Source: Candidatus Bathyarchaeota archaeon (GTDB lineage: Archaea; Thermoproteota; Bathyarchaeia; Bathyarchaeales; SOJC01). Taken from it: a stretch of 18,823 bases of DNA. Location of the stretch: assembly GCA_030641425.1 (NCBI GenBank), contig DAOWHM010000082.1:1-18823 (forward strand). The letters run 5' to 3'. Made by a program: the position numbers and the translations under genes. Every line of letters begins with the position of its first letter. Positions within the stretch are counted from its first letter, which is position 1. The notes beneath the pieces were generated by a model. The model was not told where the DNA came from and did not search any database. It saw only the letters and a program-made list of their open reading frames with translations. Of the stretch, positions 1 through 6,471 are shown piece after piece.

Positions 1-1
1 A

Positions 2-784
2 GGTCGGCTTTTGGATGGTTTGGGAAGTTGTCTTCGAGAGATCGTGAAAATTGATCCGTCCTCTGAAGCAGACGTTGTCGAAGTTTTGAAGCAGACAAAC
101 TCAGAAATATTAGTCAACCTTTTACCGAGTGGGGCTGAGAAGGCCTCTAAGTGGTATGCTGAACAAGCCCTCAAAGCTGGTTGTGCTTTCGTAAATGCAA
201 CACCAGTGGGCATTGCTAGCAATTTGGCATGGGACAAACGTTTCAAGGATGCTGGGCTCCCTTTGGTTGGGGACGATCTAATTGACCAGGTGGGGTCCAC
301 ATCCCTACATAAGACCTTGCTGAAGCTGCTTAGCGACCAAGGCGTTCTCATCTCCAAGACATATCAGCTTGACGTTGGTGGTGGAACAGAGTCACTGGAT
401 ACTCTGGAGAGAACCCGCGAAACTAAACGATCGATAAAAACAAAAACTGTAGAGTCCGCTCTGGCCTATAAGACTTCAGTGGTGGCTGGTACAACTGACT
501 ATGTAGATTTCCTGAAAAACAAGCGAGACAGTTACTTATGGATAGAGGGACTATATTTCGGAAAGGCACCTATGCAAATTGACCTGCGACTAAGTACGGT
601 TGATGGTCCAAACGCAGGTTCTGTCCTCCTGGATGTCGTTCGAGCAGTGAAAGTCGCCCTTGAATTGAGTAAAGCTGGAGCAATACGAGAAATCTGCGCC
701 TATGCCTTCAAACAACCACCTGAAATCTTGCCCTTTGCTGAAGCTATCCAGCTGTTTGAGTGCTTCATACAACGAAGATGCTAG
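2..784 (+). CDS. Inositol-1-phosphate synthase paralogue 1 (5' end outside window)
   Basis: Homologue of L-myo-inositol-1-phosphate synthase, which turns glucose 6-phosphate into inositol 1-phosphate with NAD, for archaeal inositol phospholipids or related solutes. The reading frame is open to the left edge, and its first residues (GRLLDG) align with the GPALDG segment of the full paralogue at 828-1904, so the NAD-binding N-terminus lies outside the window. Visible landmarks are GDDL, TYQLDVGGGTE, the lysine pair in KRSIK, a lysine in LKNK, VDGPN and YAFKQPP. These match the residues I recall as catalytic in the Archaeoglobus fulgidus enzyme. Unlike its neighbour, it reads GDDLIDQVGST where the family usually has GDD-KSQ-GAT, so specificity or activity may differ. 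It converges on the second synthase with a 43-base gap that holds no clear terminator. Family assignment is secure; activity is not. Confidence 0.9.
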   Translation, partial: GRLLDGLGSCLREIVKIDPSSEADVVEVLKQTNSEILVNLLPSGAEKASKWYAEQALKAGCAFVNATPVGIASNLAWDKRFKDAGLPLVGDDLIDQVGSTSLHKTLLKLLSDQGVLISKTYQLDVGGGTESLDTLERTRETKRSIKTKTVESALAYKTSVVAGTTDYVDFLKNKRDSYLWIEGLYFGKAPMQIDLRLSTVDGPNAGSVLLDVVRAVKVALELSKAGAIREICAYAFKQPPEILPFAEAIQLFECFIQRRC

Positions 785-827
785 AGCGTCACACTATGTG
801 CAATTTGTGGACAAGGCCTAGGAACGA

Positions 828-1904
828 CTACTTTTCTCGTCTTCCAGCAATAAAGTCCTCAACCCATCTTCTGGCTATGTCGTCAGGAACCTGTATGGGT
901 GGGTGCTTGAAAGCATAGGAAGAGATGCTAACAAGTGGTCCTGCGATTCCTCTATCCTTGGCAAGTTTCATGGCTCTTACGACATCTATCGTCACTCCAG
1001 CGCTATTCGGTGAATCCTCAACCTCCAACTTCGCTTTCAGAGTGACTGGTTGATTCCCGAACTTCTTTCCTTTGATAAACAGGTAACATATCTTTTTGTC
1101 TTTGAGGAATGGAACATAATCGGAAGGACCAATCCGTGTTGGAACATCATATGGCACAAGACTTGTTACTGCTTCTGTCTTGCTGATACGTTTTGTCTTC
1201 AACCTGTCCTCCACCGTCATGTTCAAGAAATCGGTGTTACCTCCAAGATTGAGCTGGTAAGTCTCTTCAATCTCGATCCCTCTGTCAACACATAACCTCA
1301 CCAAATTTCGGTGAAGGATGGTGGCACCAAGCTGACTCTTTATGTCATCTCCTGCAACAGGTAAGCCCTTATCCTTGAACTTCCTTCCCCATTTTTCGTC
1401 AGAGGCCACAAATTCGGGAATGCAGTTAACCAAAGCACATCCCGCATCAAGACAAGCTTGAGCATAGGCCAAAGTAGCATTGTGACTTCCTACAGGTAGA
1501 AAGTTAACCAGCATATCCGCGTTAACTTCATCAAGAACTCTGGCAACATCAGAACTATCGACTTCTTCAAAACCTCGATAACCAAAAGCCTCCTTCATGT
1601 GTGATGCTACTCCGTCAAGAGCTGGTCCTCGTACCACCTCCACCCCTAACTTCGGGACATCCGCAAATTTAGCGCAGATATTCGGTTTAGTCCATATTGC
1701 GTCAGATAAGTCCTTACCTATCTTATTGTGGTTGACTTCAAATGCAGCGACAAACCTAATATCTCGAATATGGTAACCTCCGAGATAAACATGCATTAAG
1801 CCAGGAACCTTGCTGTCTTTCTCAACATCTTTATAGTATTCGACGCCTTGGATGAGAGCTGAAGCACAATTTCCCACGCCTGCTATGGCAACATTAATGT
1901 CCAC
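828..1904 (-). CDS. Inositol-1-phosphate synthase paralogue 2 (full length)
   Basis: Complete L-myo-inositol-1-phosphate synthase of about 358 residues, a usual archaeal length. The N-terminal Rossmann motif is GVGNCAS. The catalytic domain has GDDIKSQLGAT, YQLNLGGNTDFLN, KRISKTEAV, SDYVPFLKDKK, VEDSPNSAG and YAFKHPP, all canonical. The frame is open to 2000, but a TATA box (1940-1947) lies inside that extension, so translation must start later. I chose GTG at 1904 because GGAGAAG (1917-1911) stands six bases before it and the protein then begins VDINVAIAGVG, just before the nucleotide-binding strand. TTG at 1922 is the alternative. This is the more conventional of the two synthases and probably supplies inositol phosphate for membrane lipids. 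It is divergent from the reductive-dehalogenase-like gene at 2018. Confidence 0.93.
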   Translation of the reverse strand: MDINVAIAGVGNCASALIQGVEYYKDVEKDSKVPGLMHVYLGGYHIRDIRFVAAFEVNHNKIGKDLSDAIWTKPNICAKFADVPKLGVEVVRGPALDGVASHMKEAFGYRGFEEVDSSDVARVLDEVNADMLVNFLPVGSHNATLAYAQACLDAGCALVNCIPEFVASDEKWGRKFKDKGLPVAGDDIKSQLGATILHRNLVRLCVDRGIEIEETYQLNLGGNTDFLNMTVEDRLKTKRISKTEAVTSLVPYDVPTRIGPSDYVPFLKDKKICYLFIKGKKFGNQPVTLKAKLEVEDSPNSAGVTIDVVRAMKLAKDRGIAGPLVSISSYAFKHPPIQVPDDIARRWVEDFIAGRREK

Positions 1905-1938
1905 AGTATTCTTCTCCGACAAGACAGCGCGTGTGATT

Positions 1939-1949
1939 GTATATATAAG
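1939..1949. promoter_or_regulatory. Shared, near-palindromic TATA box between divergent genes
   Basis: The sequence GTATATATAAG contains the palindrome TATATATA (1940-1947). Read leftward, it lies about 25 bases before an inferred transcript start near 1918, just ahead of the ribosome site of the inositol synthase. Read rightward, it would give a start near 1969, about 50 bases before the gene at 2018. A weaker rightward candidate is TTTATGTA near 1978. Assignment rests on spacing and composition only. Confidence 0.55.
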
Positions 1950-2017
1950 AGTAATGACAGCGATTGGTGAAAGTCCTTTATGTAAGCTTGTTAAATGCAT
2001 CCACAGAGGATTAGTTC

Positions 2018-3061
2018 ATGAACTTAAGCAACAAAGAGACTGCGAAACGAAGGAAAAGATCTCCCCAGATTAATGTGTCCAGAGTAAGAACACCACCTTA
2101 CATTATTGACAGTTCAGAGCTTCAACGCTTCAACCAAAAAAACATAATCTTCCGGAGAGTAATGTGGGATTCTTCATGGGAAGGCTATCAAAGGAAATAC
2201 GATGAGAAAGTAAAGGACCTAGTCACTAGAGAAGTTCCTGGATACTCCCGAGTAGACTTCGCCATGGCATATGCGTCTTGGATAGTACATGACGCTTTTA
2301 AAGGTGGATTCTCTTGGACTAGGATCGAAACTTACAAATCTCAGGTAGGTACTGTGGGGATCGATTGGGCAAAAACAAAGTTTCAAGTTCAAGATCCCTG
2401 TGAGATGAGTAAACAGGTCAAACAGGCAGCCAGTCTTTTCGGGGCTTCACTTGTTGGAATCTGCAAACTCAAGAGAGACTGGGTGTATGCAAACGTTGAG
2501 ATTCCAGAGACTCTTGAAAATGTTATCGTTATGGCAGTGAAGATGGACGCAGATGGAATCGCTACCTCTCCTAAAGTCCCTGCAGCAACTTCGACTGGCG
2601 TAGGCTATTCACGAATGGCCGCTACATTAGCGTGTACAGGCGAGTTCATTCGAAATCTAGGTTACCGAGCAATTCAATGTGGAAATGATACGGCTCTAAG
2701 CATTCCTCTTGCTATCGACGCAGGATTAGGCGAGTTAGGTCGAAATGGCCTACTGATAACCCCGGAATATGGTTCACGAGTCAGAATTTGCAAAGTTATC
2801 ACAGACCTTCCGTTAGCACCTGATAAACCTATTGAATTCGGTGTGAAAGAATTCTGTAAAACATGTAAATCCTGCAGTAGACATTGTGAGGTTGACGCAA
2901 TCTCCTTTGATGAGGAACCGAGTTTCAAAACAGTAAGCAAATCTAACAATCCAGGAGCCTTAAAATGGTATGTTGACCCTGGTAAATGCTATCTCTTCTG
3001 GTGTGAGAATGGCATAGATTGTTCAACCTGCATAAAGGTCTGCCCCTACAACAAAACATAA
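2018..3061 (+). CDS. Reductive-dehalogenase-like corrinoid/4Fe-4S protein, cytoplasmic type
   Basis: A 347-residue member of the reductive dehalogenase (RdhA)/epoxyqueuosine reductase superfamily, whose members carry cobalamin and two 4Fe-4S clusters. The core GLGELGRNGLLITPEYGSRV (residues 237-256) is the corrinoid-domain signature. It is followed by the first cluster motif C280-C283-C286-C290 and the second, C324 and C335-C338-C342-P. The segment KCYLFWCENGIDCSTCIKVC is typical of RdhA rather than QueG. There is no Tat signal or membrane helix, and no RdhB-like anchor gene is adjacent, which argues against a respiratory role. The protein stops four residues after the last cluster motif, whereas RdhA proteins usually continue well beyond it. 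GAGGAT (2006-2011) supports the ATG at 2018. The substrate cannot be told; dehalogenation or another corrinoid-dependent reduction are both possible. Confidence 0.8.
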   Translation: MNLSNKETAKRRKRSPQINVSRVRTPPYIIDSSELQRFNQKNIIFRRVMWDSSWEGYQRKYDEKVKDLVTREVPGYSRVDFAMAYASWIVHDAFKGGFSWTRIETYKSQVGTVGIDWAKTKFQVQDPCEMSKQVKQAASLFGASLVGICKLKRDWVYANVEIPETLENVIVMAVKMDADGIATSPKVPAATSTGVGYSRMAATLACTGEFIRNLGYRAIQCGNDTALSIPLAIDAGLGELGRNGLLITPEYGSRVRICKVITDLPLAPDKPIEFGVKEFCKTCKSCSRHCEVDAISFDEEPSFKTVSKSNNPGALKWYVDPGKCYLFWCENGIDCSTCIKVCPYNKT

Positions 3062-3110
3062 TCAAATCAGAGTTCCATACTAGGAAACCTGCATGTATGT
3101 ACAGGTTGCT

Positions 3111-3623
3111 CTATCCTATGGCGAGTATTCCTTCCAAAACATATTGTTCATTTACTTCTAATTGGCTGGCAAGCCAAACTTTGAGGAGTTTGGAGTCTCT
3201 AGGTAGATCGCCGCTGTAGGTTAATACTTGTCCATTCTTGAGAGCATCTGCTTGGAAGCCTTTTTCAGTTTCTTTGAATAGAAAGGAAACTGTATCCGCG
3301 CCTTTAGCTAGCGTTTTGAAGTCATCCCATTGCTTACATCGAACTATTACAGATGGCCCTCCTAGAGTTGCTGGTTTGGTTGGAGGTTTGCGAGGAGATG
3401 AAAGATTACTTACAAGGCTCGTGAGCTCTGTTTGCAGAGTGGAAAGTCGCTCCTCAACTTTGTCAATCTTATCAGCGATTTCTCCAGTTTCACCTGCAGA
3501 CGAAGTTATGTTTCCTAATTCGCTTACCAGACGGTCAAGGTCTTTCTCATGTTCCTTGAGAACATTAATTATGAAATCCAACGCTTCCAACGCTTCGTCT
3601 TTCGAGGGTGGTTTTCTTACCAT
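3111..3623 (-). CDS. Conserved-looking protein of unknown function with N-terminal coiled coil
   Basis: I do not recognise this 170-residue protein. Residues 5-75 are charged and heptad-like (EALDFIINVLKEHEKDLDRL, then DKIDKVEERLSTLQTELTSL), suggesting a coiled coil and oligomer formation. A proline-rich linker (RKPPTKPATLGG) leads to a compact C-terminal part of about 80 residues, starting SVIVRCKQWDDFKTLAKGAD and ending in hydrophobic helices. No signal peptide, membrane segment or metal-binding cluster is visible. The start ATG at 3623 has GGAG about 14 bases upstream and a TATA-like TTTATGTA (3685-3678) at a suitable distance. It converges on the reductive-dehalogenase-like gene with a 49-base gap. 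Amino-acid composition and domain layout look like a real protein; function is unknown. Confidence 0.7.
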   Translation of the reverse strand: MVRKPPSKDEALEALDFIINVLKEHEKDLDRLVSELGNITSSAGETGEIADKIDKVEERLSTLQTELTSLVSNLSSPRKPPTKPATLGGPSVIVRCKQWDDFKTLAKGADTVSFLFKETEKGFQADALKNGQVLTYSGDLPRDSKLLKVWLASQLEVNEQYVLEGILAIG

Positions 3624-3677
3624 AGGGCTCAGGTTTCTCCGCGTAGAGTCTTCGAGGATTACTAATGGTTTGTATTG

Positions 3678-3685
3678 TACATAAA
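3678..3685 (-). promoter_or_regulatory. Putative TATA box of the coiled-coil protein gene
   Basis: Read on the minus strand this is TTTATGTA. It predicts a transcript start near 3655, giving a leader of about 30 bases before the ATG at 3623. It falls inside a 62-codon minus-strand frame (3565-3753), which argues that this small frame is not a gene. Confidence 0.35.
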
Positions 3686-3777
3686 CCTAGTGCAGTGGAA
3701 AACAATATCCATACGAATGCCCAATTATCCGTATTATGAATATCGAGCTCCATAGCTGTGTATCGTTTGCAAAATAT

Positions 3778-3816
3778 GCAGTTGGCTCTGATTTCTATTC
3801 ATGAGAGGGCAACTGC
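3778..3816. repeat. Inverted repeat / hairpin in the S12 upstream region
   Basis: GCAGTTG (3778-3784) pairs perfectly with CAACTGC (3810-3816). After a small internal loop, CTCT (3786-3789) pairs with AGAG (3804-3807), leaving a 14-base loop. It lies in the 383-base gap between the coiled-coil gene and S12, upstream of the S12 TATA box, so it is probably outside the S12 mRNA. A role as operator, terminator or part of a small RNA cannot be decided. Confidence 0.45.
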
Positions 3817-3908
3817 CTGTTTCTGAAGTTTTGACGATTTTAAATTGTATGCATTAAGTTGATTCCGAAATTGTAAGACTCAAATCACAAGTTATGAGCT
3901 TCAAATGC

Positions 3909-3924
3909 ATAGGAGAAATCCTAT
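3909..3924. repeat. Small hairpin with GAAA tetraloop
   Basis: ATAGGA (3909-3914) and TCCTAT (3919-3924) form a perfect 6-bp stem closed by GAAA, a GNRA-type tetraloop on the plus strand. It sits about 40 bases before the S12 TATA box. A separate TTTTAAAT near 3838-3845 could start a short transcript through it, but no RNA family is recognised. Confidence 0.35.
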
Positions 3925-3961
3925 ATGTTCCAGTTGGAGAGTCTTTGAGCAGATATGACAG

Positions 3962-3998
3962 TTTAAATATCAGAAATGGTTTATCGTAGCGAGAGGAT
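3962..3998 (+). promoter_or_regulatory. S12-S7 promoter and ribosome-binding site
   Basis: TTTAAATAT (3962-3970) is a good archaeal TATA box and predicts a transcript start near 3991. GAGAGGAT (3991-3998) then serves as ribosome-binding site for the ATG at 4007, so the leader would be only about 15 bases. This suggests S12-S7 is transcribed on its own here rather than from an RNA polymerase operon. Confidence 0.6.
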
Positions 3999-4006
3999 TC
4001 AGAATC

Positions 4007-4447
4007 ATGGGTTCAAAGTCTCCAACAGGCGAATTCGCTGCAAGACAGCTAATCAAGAAAAGAAAAAAGTTTAGATGGAGTGATCGATACTACAAAAGGC
4101 GGACGTTAAGACTTGACGTTAAAGCTGATCCTCTTCAAGGTGCACCTTTAGCCAGAGGAATTGTACTTGAGAAGGTGGGTATCGAGAGTAAACAGCCAAA
4201 CAGCGCCATCAGAAAATGTGTGAGAACCCAACTCATCAAAAACGGAAAATTAATCACAGCTTTTTTACCAGGCGACGGAGCCCTAAACTTAGTTGATGAG
4301 CATGATGAGGTATTAGTGGGGGGTATTGGGGGCTCAAGAGGAGGAGCCATGGGAGATATTCCCGGTGTCAGATGGCAGGTTATTACGGTTAATGGTGTAT
4401 CCCTGAAAGAGCTTGTATACGGCAGAAAAGAGAAGCCGATGCGTTGA
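4007..4447 (+). CDS. rps12: Small-subunit ribosomal protein S12 (uS12)
   Basis: Ribosomal protein uS12, which lies at the decoding centre of the 30S subunit and affects accuracy. The 146-residue length is normal for archaea and longer than the bacterial form, with the archaeal/eukaryotic N-terminal extension. The diagnostic loop is [12 protein letters not shown], followed by [20 protein letters not shown] and [20 protein letters not shown]. The ATG has a clear GAGGAT-type site and a TATA box upstream. The stop codon lies 14 bases before the S7 start, with the S7 ribosome site immediately after it, so the two genes are cotranscribed and probably translationally coupled. The rpoB/rpoA, L30e and NusA genes that often precede S12 in archaea are absent upstream. 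Confidence 0.97.
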   Translation: MGSKSPTGEFAARQLIKKRKKFRWSDRYYKRRTLRLDVKADPLQGAPLARGIVLEKVGIESKQPNSAIRKCVRTQLIKNGKLITAFLPGDGALNLVDEHDEVLVGGIGGSRGGAMGDIPGVRWQVITVNGVSLKELVYGRKEKPMR

Positions 4448-4461
4448 AGAGGATTCTGGAA

Positions 4462-5040
4462 ATGGCCAAACAAACACAGGAAATCCGACTTTTTGGAAAA
4501 TGGAGTTTTCAAGGTGTCCAAATCGAAGATCCTGGATTAAAAAAATACGTCTCGCTCTCACCAGTTTACATCCCTCATAGCATGGGTCGACACGAACATC
4601 ACAGGTTTCATAAAGCAGACGTAAATATCGTCGAGAGATTTACTAACAACTTAATGAGACCTGGAAAGAGCGCTGGCAGAAAAGCCCGTGTATTAAGTGT
4701 CGTAGAGAATGCTTTTGAGATTATCCACCTCAAAACTGGAAGAAATCCCATTGAAATCCTCGCAAAAGCTATAGAAAACACAGCCCCTTGTGAAGACACT
4801 ACTAGATTAAGCTACGGCGGTGTGGTCTATCACATGGCTGTCGATTTAGCTCCTCAGAGACGAGTGGATCTTGCACTCCGTCTACTTTCAGAAGGTGTCC
4901 GCAAAGCAACTTTTGGCACACCTCGCACAATGGAGGAATGCGTAGCGGAAGAGCTCATTCTAGCCGCACGCAAGGACATAAAAAGCCACGCAGTTTCTAA
5001 GCGTAACGAAATGGAACGAATCGCCAGGGCTTCAAGGTAA
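4462..5040 (+). CDS. rps7: Small-subunit ribosomal protein S7 (uS7)
   Basis: Ribosomal protein uS7, which binds the 3' major domain of 16S rRNA and nucleates assembly of the 30S head. The product has 192 residues, usual for archaea. Signature parts are RPGKSAGRKARVLSVVENAF, the helix NPIEILAKAIENTAPCEDTT and the C-terminal ECVAEELILAARKD. I chose ATG at 4462, giving MAKQTQEIRLFGKW, because GAGGAT (4449-4454) lies seven bases upstream. The in-frame TTG at 4444 would overlap the end of S12 and bury that site. S7 converges on the GTPase gene on the opposite strand with only four bases between stops, so the transcripts probably overlap. Confidence 0.96.
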   Translation: MAKQTQEIRLFGKWSFQGVQIEDPGLKKYVSLSPVYIPHSMGRHEHHRFHKADVNIVERFTNNLMRPGKSAGRKARVLSVVENAFEIIHLKTGRNPIEILAKAIENTAPCEDTTRLSYGGVVYHMAVDLAPQRRVDLALRLLSEGVRKATFGTPRTMEECVAEELILAARKDIKSHAVSKRNEMERIARASR

Positions 5041-5044
5041 GCCC

Positions 5045-6220
5045 TTATTGTATATGCATCTCCACAATATCTTTGTCTTCAAGAACAAAAGAAAGTCCTA
5101 CTTTTCTTGGGGAATATGGGAGACGCTTAGCCCACACTCTTGCGAAAGAGAGACGTTCATAGAAATCACTGTGAATGCTCCTAGCTAAATCTGCAATCGT
5201 TGAACCCCTTCTTAGAATAAATGGTGCTGACGACGGTTCCTTGCTATTAGGTTCTTTAGTGTAAACTCGGACTATTTCAAGACATCTGAACAGCTGGGAT
5301 CCCAACTCTTCAAGTCCAAAACCAGTCTTGCATGAGATCGGAACCACTTCAAGGCGATCCCCGACAAACTCCCTAAGTTTCCTGAGGTTTTCTTGGGATC
5401 CGTCGACATCAAATTTGTTTGCAACCACAATTGCTGGACGGTACACAACGCTCTCAAAGATTGATTCCTCAACATCGTCAAGCGTTGCATGGCCAAATAT
5501 CTTCACAATAGCATTAGTTATTCCGTAGCTTTTCAACAAAGTCTCAACATCTCTGAGTGTTGCCTTGACAAGTCTTCCTACTACAAAGATTCTCAAACCA
5601 ACGCCCATATGTTTCCTTTCTATCTCCACCTTTGCATTGGGTTTCTTGATGAGAAGACGGGCAATCTCAAGTTCGTGAAGTATGAGAGTGAGTTGCTCAA
5701 TAGGGTTTTTCAGCAAGTCAACCATTAAAATTAGGCTGTCAGCGTTTCGTGCTAAAGCCAAGGTCTGTTGTCCGACCCCCTTGCCTTCTGCAGTTCCTCT
5801 CACTAAAGCTGGTGCCTCAACAATTTGAAATTGAAGGTCTTGAAATTTGAACATTCCTGGAACAGGTTCACGTGTGGCAAAGGGATAGTTCGAAGTTTCG
5901 ATCTTTGCGTTTGTGATAGTCGCTAGGAGGCTACTTCGACCGACCTTCGTCTGACCCAATATTATGGTTTGAGCAGCCCCTTCCTTCTCGACAGAAAACT
6001 TTGAAGTCCGAGAACCAGGCTTTCGACGTTTCTCCTCCTCCAGTTCTCTCCGTAACGAAGCCATCTTAGTCTTAATTTGTGCACGAAGTTTATCCGTACC
6101 CTTATGCTTGGGGATTAAACTGTGGAACTCCTGTAGAAGTTTCAGCTTTTCCTTTGGATTTCGAGCTCTTGTGGCTTCGTTCCACTTCTTCCTAGCTTCT
6201 CCAGTCAAGTTGGTGGGCAT
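5045..6220 (-). CDS. DRG/Obg-type GTPase-like protein with C-terminal TGS domain and altered P-loop
   Basis: A 391-residue protein of the DRG (developmentally regulated GTP-binding) branch of the Obg family, linked elsewhere to ribosome function. A basic helical N-terminus (1-75) precedes a G domain. The P-loop is GQTKVGRSS (89-97), with arginine 95 where GTPases have the nucleotide-binding lysine. The G3 region reads VEAPAL (134-139) instead of DLPG, which I believe is normal for one archaeal subfamily. G4 is NKFD (268-271) and G5 is SCK (296-298), both good. A basic insert splits the G domain. Residues from about 317 form a TGS domain ending in VLEDKDIVEMHI. The gene lies between the S7 and EF-1A genes on the opposite strand. 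GTP binding may persist, but hydrolysis is doubtful. Confidence 0.88.
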   Translation of the reverse strand: MPTNLTGEARKKWNEATRARNPKEKLKLLQEFHSLIPKHKGTDKLRAQIKTKMASLRRELEEEKRRKPGSRTSKFSVEKEGAAQTIILGQTKVGRSSLLATITNAKIETSNYPFATREPVPGMFKFQDLQFQIVEAPALVRGTAEGKGVGQQTLALARNADSLILMVDLLKNPIEQLTLILHELEIARLLIKKPNAKVEIERKHMGVGLRIFVVGRLVKATLRDVETLLKSYGITNAIVKIFGHATLDDVEESIFESVVYRPAIVVANKFDVDGSQENLRKLREFVGDRLEVVPISCKTGFGLEELGSQLFRCLEIVRVYTKEPNSKEPSSAPFILRRGSTIADLARSIHSDFYERLSFARVWAKRLPYSPRKVGLSFVLEDKDIVEMHIQ

Positions 6221-6270
6221 ACTGCAAACACTTAAACACTGTTGTATTTCTAGGTAATAAGAAGTGATAG

Positions 6271-6280
6271 TGTAATATTT
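6271..6280 (-). promoter_or_regulatory. Putative TATA box of the DRG-like GTPase gene
   Basis: Minus-strand AAATATTACA predicts a transcript start near 6250, about 30 bases before the ATG at 6220. No strong ribosome-binding site is visible just before that ATG. The assignment is weak and based on composition and spacing. Confidence 0.35.
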
Positions 6281-6389
6281 TTCTTGTTCAGCAAGAATCC
6301 AACACGAGAAAACTCAGAAGGTTATTAGAAGCTAAAGTCAGACAACGAGTATATTCCAGACAACGTTTGTTGGCTTAATTGCTGAGTAA

Positions 6390-6464
6390 GATTAATATTC
6401 TTGGAAGAACAAGGGTGTAAACCGAATTTCACCAATAACCTGAAAGAAATATTAGAAATGGAGG
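6390..6464 (+). promoter_or_regulatory. EF-1A promoter region and ribosome-binding site
   Basis: TTAATATT (6392-6399) is a candidate TATA box with a predicted transcript start near 6420. GGAGG (6460-6464) stands seven bases before the GTG at 6472 and fixes that start. The remainder of the 251-base divergent gap (6221-6471) holds no other recognised feature. Confidence 0.5.
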
Positions 6465-6471
6465 AAGAAAA

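Noticed and set aside
3565..3753. A 62-codon minus-strand frame with one hydrophobic, membrane-like segment
   Set aside because: It overlaps the start of the coiled-coil protein gene by 59 bases and contains that gene's likely TATA box; its C-terminal part looks like an out-of-frame reading.
3895..3990. A 31-codon plus-strand frame (starting MSFKCIGEILYVP) upstream of S12
   Set aside because: It has no convincing ribosome site and runs across the S12 TATA box; its length is within chance.
4135..4561. Minus-strand frames of 128 and 75 codons over S12-S7
   Set aside because: They are antisense to highly conserved ribosomal protein genes and have low-complexity composition.
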